Source of the DNA: Cordilura impudica
Taxonomy: Eukaryota > Arthropoda > Insecta > Diptera > Scathophagidae
DNA: 64,000 nucleotides
Direction of reading: 5' to 3'
NCBI GenBank assembly: GCA_963682025.1
Contig: OY821518.1
Coordinates: forward strand, 28,542,882-28,606,881
Part shown: in pieces, positions 1 to 9,239 of the stretch
Layout of the letters: every line of letters begins with the position of its first letter
How positions within the stretch are numbered: position 1 is the first letter of the stretch
Notes under the pieces: model-generated
What the model saw: the letters and a program-made list of their open reading frames with translations, nothing else
Databases searched by the model: none
Told to the model about the DNA's origin: nothing
Position numbers and translations under genes: made by a program

Positions 1-740
1 GTGGTTTTCTAGAATAACCGTGTATGTCATAAAATCAAAATGTTCAGGGGAACCAAAAAATGTTATATTTGAAATTATGGGCTCGATATAAAGATTTTAG
101 AGCTTTTTATTTAACAGTCCTGTAGATATTTTGAGTCAAAAATTTTCAGAGGAATAGATCCTGGAGAAGGACGAAAAAAACAATATTTAAATTTCACTTA
201 AAGTGTGTGCAAATAAAACAACTTATGTCGACAAAAGTCGTTTTCTTTGAAAAAGAAAACTACCAACCCAACCACCCATGTAGACATAAGTTGTTGTCGC
301 ATGAAAAATCCATTTTTTGTTCATCAACAAAAAGTTAACGGGACTTAGGGTGAGAATATAACAACGTATCAAGAATAATAGTGATAAAAAATAACAGAAA
401 TAAGCACACAAGTTTTTATAAGTGGTTATAAACTGAAAACTAATCCAAAATTATTTTGCATTTTTTTTCATTAATAACATCGTATGTCGCTATGTGTCGT
501 TTCCTGAGAAAATAATTTGTCAGCGATCAAATGTAGGTTGACATACGTCGTTAATGCTGCAAATTAATTTAATAAACATTTAAGTTACGTCGTTATTTAA
601 AGAAAAAACTCAGATATAAGTCAATATTTTTTTTTTTTAAATTTAGCACATGTAAAGAGCGTTAAAAATTAATATATTTGGCATCGTTAACTCAAAACTG
701 ACAAAAATGGACATACGCGGATATTCCAGAAAACCACAGA
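1..740. mobile_element. MITE-A copy 1 (left tip cut by window edge)
   Basis: A second copy lies at 41888-42652 and matches over nearly the whole length. The right end (about 709-740) read in reverse gives TCTGTGGTTTTCTGGAATA, which matches the left end, so the element has terminal inverted repeats of about 27-30 bp. No long ORF is present. The interior holds several TATGTCG / CGACATA motifs (near 224, 283, 484, 540 and 709) in both orientations. Superfamily unknown; a target duplication cannot be tested because the left flank is missing. Confidence 0.8.
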
Positions 741-743
741 TTT

Positions 744-1369
744 ATGTTTAACAAGAGTAGCTGGATTAAATATGAAAAATCAAAAAAATATTACTTACGC
801 GAATGTCCCATCGGTTTCCAAACCAGTGTCCACCAAATGATCCATTACCAGTCCTTCCCATTCATTCCCAGTGCTACGAGCAGTGAGTCTGAAACATCTT
901 TCACCAGCACTGATGATGACCGCCATTTAGTGACTCAAGCTGAGCTGAATGATCTAATTCGGGATTTACATTTAACAAAGCGGACGCACAATTACTAGCT
1001 TCACGCATGCTGCAGTGGAAACATCTTGCAGTTGGGACAAAAGTAACAATCTATAGAGATAAAAGCTTAGAAGTGGCTGCATATTTTGAAAAGAAATACC
1101 CTTTTCAATGCTGTACTGATATTGATGGTTTATTTCAAAAAATGAACGAGCCATATGACAGAACTGAATGGAGATTATTTATTGATGGCTCCGAGTACAG
1201 TTTAAAAGCGCTTCTTTTGCATAGTGGCAGTGAAAAACCATCCATACCAATTAATACAAAGAAAAACAACGAAGCAATGATTGAAATTTTGACTTTACTC
1301 AAATACAGCGACCATAAATGAAAGATCTGTGCTGATCTTAAGATGTGCGATTTAAAGTTCTTTGTATAT
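744..1369 (+). pseudogene. Unclassified transposon-type protein, N-terminal/middle part
   Basis: Translation from 744 gives a segment with QAELNDLIRDLHL (about 927-965). After a frameshift near 985-992 it continues LASRMLQW..GTKVTIYRD.. and WRLFIDGSEYSLKALLLHSG (about 1171-1230). The reading continues through a TGA at 1319-1321, where relatives have tryptophan, into KICADLKM. These blocks match a repetitive 'uncharacterized protein' family that I recognise from insects and Hydra and take to be transposon-derived; I know no catalytic assignment for it. The same protein resumes at about 3180 after Helitron DNA, so the gene is split. The true N-terminus may be lost, because MITE-A ends only 3 bases before the first ATG. 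Clearly broken: one frameshift, one stop and an insertion. Confidence 0.75.
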
Positions 1370-1375
1370 ATAGTA

Positions 1376-2508
1376 CTAGCTTAACCCGGTGTGCTTTGCT
1401 ACCCCTCATCGTTATAAAATAAAATAAAAAAAAAATTATTTATACATTAACAAAATATTATTTATTTAATTTAGAACTAATTATTGCAATGCTTTAGGAT
1501 ATACAATATTTTTAGTTTGTCCAGCTGGAGCATAAACATATAAGTCGGTGGGTTTCCCTGCGTGAGCATGCAACATAAAGCTGTCCATGCGAGAAACATG
1601 GATTTGCTAAATTTAAGCCGCAAACTTGAAGAGATTGACCTTGAGCTTTGTTAACAGACATCGCAAATGCTAATCGCACAGGAAACTGTGATCGTTTGAA
1701 GTCGAATGGTAAATCAGTTGGGATCATTGGAATGCGTGGCAAAAGTACATCTGTTCCTTTATATTTGAAAGTTTCACACTGTGAAAGTTTAAAAAAGAAT
1801 GGTCTGGATTCCTACAAATCGGACACAAAGGGAAACACCTTATTTAGTAAATCAATCCATGCCAAATATTGAGTTGTTTGTCCACTAACAACTTTATATA
1901 GTCAAGGGCATAATAGAATTTATTATGGATTTTAATTTTTCTAAAAAGGACGTGGTCCCACACAGTTTTCTTGTAGTACTATTTCTATTAACTTCAAAAC
2001 GATATATACCAAATATCATCGCCGTAGGTTAAAAAATGGCCGAAATATGACGATTTTAAATTTTGGCTTGTATGAACGGGACCACGCCCCTTTGCCCACT
2101 AACAACTTTACATAGTTAAGGACTTATTATTTCCCAAAAATGTCCTTTTTTGAAAATTTCATGACGATCCTTCCAGTAGTTTAGAAGATATTAAGATTTT
2201 TTATTTTTCTAAAAAGAAACGTGGTCCCGCCCACTTTTCTTCTGGTGTGTATTTCTATTCATGCCAATACCATATGTACCAAATATAACCGCTGTAGGTC
2301 AAAAAGTCCCGAGATATGACGATTTCAAATTGTGGGTTATATTGGCGTGGCACCGCCCCTTTGTCCAATTAAAAATTTATATAGCCTATTATTCCTCGCA
2401 GAGCCACAGTAACACGCTGTAAAAATTTCAGGAATATCGGTTCAGGGGTTTAGCCTCCTATAAAGCACAAACAAACACACATTAATTTTTATATATATAG
2501 ATAGATTG
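1376..2508 (-). mobile_element. Helitron remnant, minus strand
   Basis: On the minus strand the element ends GGGTTAAGCTAG followed by T (1379 down to 1375), the CTRR|T terminus of Helitrons. It carries a Helitron helicase C-terminus just inside that end. The far end near 2508 reads TCTATCTATATATA on the minus strand, a plausible TC start. Between about 1890 and 2490 are diverged blocks of the 'ggcgtggtcccgccc' type, commonly seen in fly Helitron-like repeats. It interrupts the transposon-type gene of 744-3905. Confidence 0.65.
1481..1772 (-). pseudogene. Helitron helicase (PIF1-like) C-terminus
   Basis: The minus strand reads LPRIPMIPTDLPFDFKRSQF, then PVRLAFAMSVNKAQGQSLQV, then CGLNLANPCFSHGQLYVACS. 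This is the C-terminal helicase motif block of Helitron Rep/Hel proteins (PIF1-like SF1 helicase; AMSVNKAQGQS with the LYVACSR end motif). A one-base shift near 1555 breaks the frame; in the shifted frame it goes on GKPTDLYVYAP..QTKNIVYPKALQ and stops at 1481-1483. The Rep nuclease and the rest of the helicase are absent, so this is a short terminal relic of an autonomous copy. Confidence 0.85.
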
Positions 2509-3148
2509 AAAGCAGATTAGTTATAATTTAAGGTAAAATGGGACGAAAAAGGGGGATTTGGTAATAAAAAAATGTATGGCTACCTTACCTGTAGATAAAA
2601 AGTGTATAAAACTTTAGGTAAATACATATTACAAAAAAAGTATTTTGTATAGCAAACATTGTTAGTGGTATAAGTAAGTATCTGAATTAAAAAAGGGGGC
2701 GGTGAAGTGGGCATGGTTCATAGTTATATGGCGACGTTAACAGTATTAAGAGCAATATACTACCAAATAAAAAAAATCCGTTGGAAGGAACAAATTTGTA
2801 CAGAGAACAAAAAGTTTAAAACTTTCAAACAAAATTTGGCGTGAAAAGGGGCATGAAAGGGGGCGTGGCGTAAGAAATGTTTATTTCTACCTCATAATGT
2901 GTATACAATTTGAAGTAAATATGTTATAAACTATATGGGAGCAATTACATAATTTTAAAAAAGTGGGCGTAAAAGTGGGCGGGGTCAAAAAAAGTACCCT
3001 ATTAATCATGCCGGAGTCCCAGTTAAATGCTGTGAAAATTTCAGGAAGATCGGTCCAGAGGTTTGGTCTCCTATAAGGTACAAACAAACAAACAAATAAA
3101 CAAACACACATTCCATTTTATATGTATAGATAGATATAGATAGATAGA
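2509..3148 (-). mobile_element. Second Helitron-type fragment next to the first
   Basis: Read on the minus strand this begins with a TATC-rich tip (about 3120-3148) followed by ATAAAATGGAATGTGTGTTTG, the same layout as the tip near 2508. It contains 'gggcgtggcg' blocks and a 'cggtccagaggtttggtctcc' block near 3050 that is repeated at about 2440. It looks like the 5' portion of another member of the same family in the same orientation, without a visible CTRR end. ORFs here are not coding. Confidence 0.5.
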
Positions 3149-3179
3149 CCATTGTAACCAACTGTAAATTAATCGGTTT

Positions 3180-3905
3180 CAGGTCATTGGTTTGTTGACT
3201 GGTATGTAAGGAGGTTTCGCAAAATATTGTTGTTTCCTTTCTCTATGGAATAGTCGCGCTACGTCCGAACAGAGTGACCAAAAAGAACTGAGTACCAGAA
3301 CCAGGGAAAAAAACTTTTCAAAAAAACCATTCATTGATCAAAATGACGTTCTCCTTCCGCCGCTGCAAATAAAATTGGGCCTTTTTAAGAAGTTTTTCAA
3401 GGCTCTGGAGAAAGACGGTGCTGCATTTAAATATTTGTTAGCGGTTTTTCCTTAAATTTCATATGCTAAAATCAAAGAAGACATATTTGTTGGCCCTCAG
3501 ATCGGGAAGCTATTGAATGGTGACAATTTTTCACAATGTTTATTGGAGAAAGAATATGCAGCCTGGGAATCTTTCAAGAGCATCGTGGACAGTTTTCTTG
3601 GAAACAATAAGAGTGAAAACTACAGACAAATTATTGCTGAATTATTGAAAAATTATCACGAATTAGGTGCATGAATGTCACTCAAAATGCATTTTCTTCA
3701 TTCGCATTTAGATTTTATTCCACAAAACCTGGGTGCGGTGAGTGATGAACAAGGGGAGCGTGCTCACCAAGTTTTAATGAAAATTTAAAGAAATTATCAA
3801 GGATTTTGGGACAAAAGCATGCTGGCAGAATATGACTGGACTCTAATAACTGAAACCGAACCAACAAAATACAAACGACGTTCAAATAACTCCATTCACT
3901 TTTGA
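3180..3905 (+). pseudogene. Unclassified transposon-type protein, C-terminal part
   Basis: This continues the protein of 744-1369. One uninterrupted frame from about 3183 reads VIGLLTGM*GGFAKYCCFLS, LLPPLQIKLGLFKKFFKALE, AKIKEDIFVGPQIGKLL, MSLKMHFLHSHLDFIPQNLG, AVSDEQGERAHQ and SMLAEYDWTL, ending at a TGA at 3903-3905. Four in-frame stops (near 3207, 3454, 3672 and 3786) break it, but I see no frameshift. The CCFL..WNSRA block and the HFLHSHLDF..NLG..SDEQGER block are hallmarks of the family. The preceding bases (tttcag at about 3176-3181) resemble a splice acceptor, so the Helitron may sit in an intron. The catalytic class is unknown. Confidence 0.75.
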
Positions 3906-3975
3906 AAATTCATTGATTTTTAAATAAACTAATGATTTTTTATGTAAAAAACGAATAAAAACATTAGGAAAAATA

Positions 3976-4256
3976 ATGAACGGCGAGTATTATGCTAAAT
4001 TATGGCGGCGTTTAAGTGCAGCATTTGGCGAAGGTGAAAGTCTTGTTTCATCAAGACAGTGCACTAGTTCACACATCCACTATTGCGATGACCAAAATCC
4101 AAACTTAAAAAAGGGTTCGGTGGTAAAGGATTTGCACAACAATGCAAATGTGGAGCCTGCGGTTGATGGGTATTTGAAGGACTTAAACAGTTCGAAGCTA
4201 TTGAATATCGATGGGAAATGTATATCGAGCTAAAAAGAGATTATGTTGAGAAATAA
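3976..4256 (+). pseudogene. mariner transposase C-terminal relic
   Basis: Pieces of a mariner-family transposase in two frames: NGEYYAKLWRRLSAA at the start, VLFHQDSALVHTSTIAMTKI (the second catalytic Asp in HQD) one frame over, then NLKKG, AAVDGY-like VDGYLKDLNSS, and a tail RWEMYIELKRDYVEK ending at TAA 4254-4256. The block that normally contains PPYSPDLAPSD (third Asp) is deleted after about 4110. The N-terminal half is missing. The DNA-binding domain and ends are not visible. Confidence 0.8.
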
Positions 4257-4556
4257 AGAACATTTTTCCCAAATCTCTTGTGTTTTCTTTGTCAAGTAGA
4301 GTTGCTCTTGGTCCGCCCTCGAATTCTGATTGTAACCATTAATCGGTTATTCAAAAGCAAAACCCTACATAAAAGTACTTTCCGATTTTCATTTAAATCT
4401 TTCAAAAACCAAAAATATTGTCTAGATTATTGTCATTGTTGACTTTACTAAATATAGTCATGATCGGTTTATTTAACCATCTAGCCCCCCATATAAAAGC
4501 AGCATCCAAGTGAACTTTGCATATATGGAGGTTACAAATTTTTAGCAATCTTCTTA
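4257..4556. other. No gene seen
   Basis: AT-rich sequence between the mariner relic and HN1 copy A. I see no repeat shared with the rest of the window. Confidence 0.5.
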
Positions 4557-4902
4557 TCTAATATTAATAGGCTAGGCGATTTCTTGTGTCCGATGTTTTG
4601 TTCTACCGTTTTATCCCGATTTTGACCAAACTCATATTATTTGAAAGGTATTTCTTCGTAGCGGTTTTGCAGATTTATAGATTTTTAAATTTTTTCCTTT
4701 ATTTTGAGTAAATTGCATTTAAATTTGCTACTAACGCATACATAAAATTATACAATATGCTATGTGTGTGTTTATTAAATTTGTTAATGCGTTTGTAATA
4801 AAAATGAGTTTGTTTTTCTGTTTACCTTTAGGGTGTTTATTTAATGAAAAAATAAAATTTTCTAGAATTTGCACTCGATTTTCGAGGGCTGGAATCTGCT
4901 AG
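4557..4902 (+). mobile_element. HN1 Helitron copy A
   Basis: It starts TCTAATATTAATAGGCTAGG after an A and ends GGAATCTGCTAG before a T, matching Helitron insertion between A and T. Upstream of the end is a short palindrome (CTCGATTTTCGAG, about 4874-4886), the usual 3' hairpin. 346 bp, no ORF. Seven other copies share the ends: 24394-24637, 32249-32359, 39541-39896, 44139-44502, 46753-47026, 48636-49188 and 60595-61015. Confidence 0.85.
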
Positions 4903-5358
4903 TATATAAAAATGGACGTTTGTATGTGTGTTCCGTATGGACTCAAAAATGGCTGAACCGATCTTGATGATCGGGATTCTTTAGAATGTCGGATTCATCA
5001 GAATAGTCTGGCACGTAAAATTGTGAAGTCTGATTTTTTATTTTTGGTCTGTGGGCGGAGGGGCGTAGAAAAATCTATATATATATATATAATAACGGAT
5101 GGGCCGATTTTAATGAAATTTTCACGGAATCATCAGAATAGCCTGGCGGGTGACACTAAGTAGTCTGATTTTTGATTTATGTTCTGTGGGCGAAGGGGCG
5201 TGGCAAAATCTAATTTTAATATTGTACCTAGATATCTGCTAAAACTTTCTGGGCAGTTCGTGCTTTACTTTTGTACGACGCTGTGTACAAAAAATTTCAA
5301 TGCTATATAAAAACCAGATGCTTTCTTAGAGCCAGCAACGCGGATCGGGCCCAGCTAG
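4903..5358 (+). mobile_element. HN2 Helitron-like element
   Basis: It begins TATATAAAAATGGACG directly after the CTAG of HN1 copy A and ends GGGCCCAGCTAG before a T, another CTRR|T terminus. The interior has the 'ggctgaaccgatcttgatga' and 'gtgggcggaggggcgtagaa' blocks typical of fly Helitron-like repeats, each present about twice. The TC start is not visible. Two Helitrons therefore sit head to tail. Confidence 0.65.
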
Positions 5359-5589
5359 TATCATGTATAAATTTGAATTATGCTTATTTTCTATATTCAA
5401 TTACGGATCCAAATAAAGTTGGATCTAAAACACTTTGCTGAAACAACTCGTAGAGGATTTCATATGGTCGGCCTAAGCTTTCATATTTGTTTCTTTACAC
5501 AATTCTTATCATTATAACAGTTACGCCCATCACTAACTGACTGATTTTATGTAAATGTATGATTAAACCTTACTGATACGTATGTATAT

Positions 5590-6856
5590 TAGGGTGGCCC
5601 TGCATTATTTGGAGGGGAAAAAAGTGTTTGAATTTAAAGCCTCACCCCCCTAGAGCTGTGCGAATAGCTTAAGAAGCTAAGAAATGCAAAGTTTTGGTCA
5701 ATTAAAAATGATTAAAGGTGCCTCAATGCGACTGAAAATTTCAATTATGTTTATATGTGGAAAATATGACTTTTTTCAGATTTTACGAAAATTTCGTTCT
5801 ACTGTTCAATTTTGTCGACAACTTGTTATATGAATCAATATCAGTGCTAAATTATCTCTTTAAAAAGCTATATAATTTCAAAATCGAATAAAAACTCGCC
5901 AAGAAATAGCAAATGCCCCTGACCAATTTTGTGCCAAAAAAACTAGATGGTGAAATTTGACGGAAATTTTTTCAACTTTGAGAAATTTATTAAAGCCATT
6001 ATTTTTTTTTTTTTGGTTACTAGGAGCACTCAGACTTGTAGTATTGTTTTATTACCACGTTTTTAACCTAATGCGAAATGAGGCCAAAAATGCAAATTTT
6101 TTTTATAAAATTTTTAAAGCTCCTTTTTTAAGTTTTAAAAAATTTTCTTAAACCAAATTTGAAAAAATGGATTTGGCACTTTAAAGTTTTATTAAATATA
6201 TGTTAAAGATAAACTGTGTAAATTTTTAAATAAATTTCTCTGCCAAAGTTTTATTTACAATCGATTTTTTTTTGCGGATTTCGAGAAAAATGAGTTTTTT
6301 GGAAATATTCAATAAATGTACCCTTTCTAAACACTTTATATCAAAAATTTATCCATTTTCCACTTTTAAATGTTATATTATATGATAATAGCCTAGGGTT
6401 TCGGAAAAAAAGTATATGACGCCATTATCCCTTTTGGACATGGGCTAACATATGACCCCAAACTAATAAGACACAATTTATTCAAAATATTCAAATACGA
6501 TGTAAGTGCTGTTCTAAAAATTAGATGGCACGCTTAAAATATAATAATTTTGATTAATTGTTCTAGTAAACTAGATGAAACCCTTACTATGGGTTGTGAA
6601 ATAATATTGTGATATATTTTAAGAAAACTTACCTTTAAGTGTTCCTAGGGTTAAAATGATCCAAAATTCAGCAGTATTTGCAAAACATTTCAATATTTGA
6701 CTTAGTCGTCCTATACTAGCTTGGGGTCATTTGTGGTGCCAAGCTCAAATAAAAAAAATCGTCATAATCATCAAGTCATAAAAAGCGGTATAATATAGCA
6801 CAATTTTATTTCCCAACCTAAAAGGTTCACCCCTTTTTTTATTAAGTGCCACCCTA
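5590..6856 (+). mobile_element. R element copy 1 (complete ends)
   Basis: The left end TAGGGTGGCCC and the right end GTGCCACCCTA form a short terminal inverted repeat. Two further copies (14611-15635 and 27996-28857) match along their length. No convincing transposase frame: a short frame at 5957-6151 is shared between copies only because the DNA is. Superfamily undecided; the TAGGG tip with TA-rich flanks fits either hAT-like or Tc1/mariner-like MITEs. Confidence 0.75.
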
Positions 6857-8600
6857 ATATATATGTATGAATTTTGGCGGCAAACATTTTTTCGAAAACT
6901 AAGTCCACTAGTGCAAAATTGTTAAGATTTTAGCCCCGCTCTAAAACTATTTTTAGGGTTTACAATTTTGACGGGAAAAAATAGCTTATATCTCGAAAAT
7001 TAAGCGTCGTAAATCATTGAACCACCCACTCGAATAGTTATCAGAAAAATATTACTTATTTTTCGAAAACTAAGTGCCGTAGAAAAAATTTTAGACATTT
7101 TAACAACTCTTTGAAACGTCTTACATTATTTTAAAGCTGCCCATAAATGCTGTCGATAAATGTAAAATTTTGGCGGGAAACATAAAATCGCTTATGTCAT
7201 GACATATATGCATGGTAGAGTAAAATTATGGATCATTTAACCCCCTGGTTATTAATTTCCATATGAATTGGGTGGTAACTATTTGTCGGGTAACTAAATC
7301 GAAAAACATAAACATTTTCATATAATGTCATATTAACAATTTAAAATATAAAAAGCATTATTAAAAGCAATAAATTTCTATTAATGTTTTTCATATTCAA
7401 TAGGTGCCCTCGGCACGTTCAACCTAACTATTTTTAAATATTTTAAAAAATTGAGGCATAAATCTTGTTTAAATAAAATAGAAACATTTTCTTTTACAAT
7501 ATTTATTTCATATTTTTCACATTCTACCATCAATAACTAACTTTTAATGTAGACGAAAGAAAAAAACAAAGATCATAAAAATAAGTACTGGTACAATTCG
7601 TGATAGGCCAGACAGACCTTAAGTTAAAAACAAAACGTGCAGACCACCACATACAAGTTTTGATATCCAACTACAACACGAAAAAAGGCCATATGATGAG
7701 CCGTTTTTTCTTTTTTTTTTTTTTTTTGCAAAATAATGGGAATTTTGGCAAAGCACTGAGACTGACTTTAAAAAAAATGCACAAGATTTTATTGTTAACC
7801 TATGAATAAATTTTTATTGAATTATTAAATAAACGAGATTGTTTTTATTCTGTACAAGTTCTTTTTTGTTTTGTTTTTTTTTTTCTTGCTAAATTTATTG
7901 AATAATAACAATTTTTAAAATGATAAGAAATCTAAAGCGTTTGTTTTTAAATTAAAAAAGTTTGTTTCTTCAGTCATTTGTTCTTAATATTTTTTGTTTG
8001 CATATGTCAAAGGTTTCTACATTAACTGTTTGAGTTGTTAATTATTTTGTTTTTGTTTTTTCAATTGAACAAATTGAAATTATTATCATAAATATCTGTT
8101 TAACTTAAACCAAAACCGACACTGGTATTCGATAATTAATGATTTAGCAGGTATAACAGATAATATGTGTTAGAGATGTATTGCTTCAAATCTTATATAT
8201 ATTAAAAGAATTTATGAATAAACTTTGCATTCAAGATTTTTTTCAATATTTTTCTTCTCTCAAACCTCTATAACTAGAGTTCTAATTAACGTAGGCTGTT
8301 GACATAGGTCTAAGAACACTCAGTGGATCAAGCTCCTTCTTTTGAGCTATTAACTGCTTAAATTCATTGTACGTTAACTTATCTTGGCATAATTTGGCAT
8401 TACTGTACGTTAACTTCTCTTGGCAAATTTTGGTATTATATTACAAAAATTAATATAATATAATATAATGCTGCGGAGCAGCAGGGGTCCTCTAATATAT
8501 TTCTGAAAAATATTGAAAATCACACAAGGCTTGTTTATGTGAAAACTTAAGACGTCTTCCGGAATGCTTGTTGAAATCATATTATGACTAAGGGCCGCAT
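6857..8600. other. No gene seen; AT-rich
   Basis: Only AT-rich sequence with T-runs (for example 7706-7728 and 7868-7885). Between 6880 and 7210 the phrases 'ttttggcgg', 'tcgaaaactaagt' and 'taagcgtcgtaaatc' recur loosely, suggesting an old tandem repeat. The ORFs at 7600-7809 and 8410-8625 look random. Confidence 0.5.
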
Positions 8601-8698
8601 GTAAAAAAATTAAAGTGTACTTCAAGTAGACTTTATTGTATGTTTTTCATAAAAAATTGTTGATAAAGTCTTCTTGAAGTACACTTTAATTTTTTTTG
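8601..8698. repeat. Near-perfect hairpin, ~32 bp arms
   Basis: The left arm (about 8602-8635) contains TTAAAGTGTACTTCAAG and the right arm (about 8663-8698) contains its reverse complement CTTGAAGTACACTTTAA. I see about one mismatch over roughly 32 bp and a loop near 27 bp. The size suits either a tiny foldback MITE or a pre-miRNA-like transcript. There is no evidence of transcription. Confidence 0.7.
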
Positions 8699-9239
8699 CA
8701 TTTTTTTAGAAGAGAATTTGTCGTTAATATTTTTTTTTCCATTTTTTACATAATCAATTTGGTTACCCCATGTTCTTAAAAAAACTGTGGCCATCTTTTG
8801 CGCCGGTTTGCAACAAAAAGTTTATTTCTTTCTTTTAAAATTTTACACTAACAATAAAATCTGCGTAATAAGTATGAGATCTATGAATCATAAGAAAGTC
8901 AATATTAAGAAATATTTCATAGAATTCAAGACGGAATTCAAAAGCTGTTATAAACAAAAATATTCCGAGATTTTAAAATAATTATTGTCTCGCTTTTTAC
9001 ATGACCAGAAATACTTGATTATTGGATAAGAGAAAAATATATCAGTTTGGCACCATTCTTGTAAAAGGTCCCCTTACGAAAATGCTTGGTTATTGGTTTT
9101 CTTGATACTATGACTACCTTTTTGTTCTTATTAATACCTATAATTGATACTAAATACGCAGATAACAATTTAAGACTATAGTAACTCTAATAAAAATATA
9201 ATTAAAATTAGAGGTACTAAATATTTTTAATATTTTACA
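8699..9239. other. No gene seen
   Basis: AT-rich; the frame at 8787-8981 has no recognisable domain and looks random. Confidence 0.45.

Noticed and set aside
5957..6151. 64-aa ORF with a counterpart at 15261-15452
   Set aside because: Shared because both are R elements; T-run-rich and no domain.
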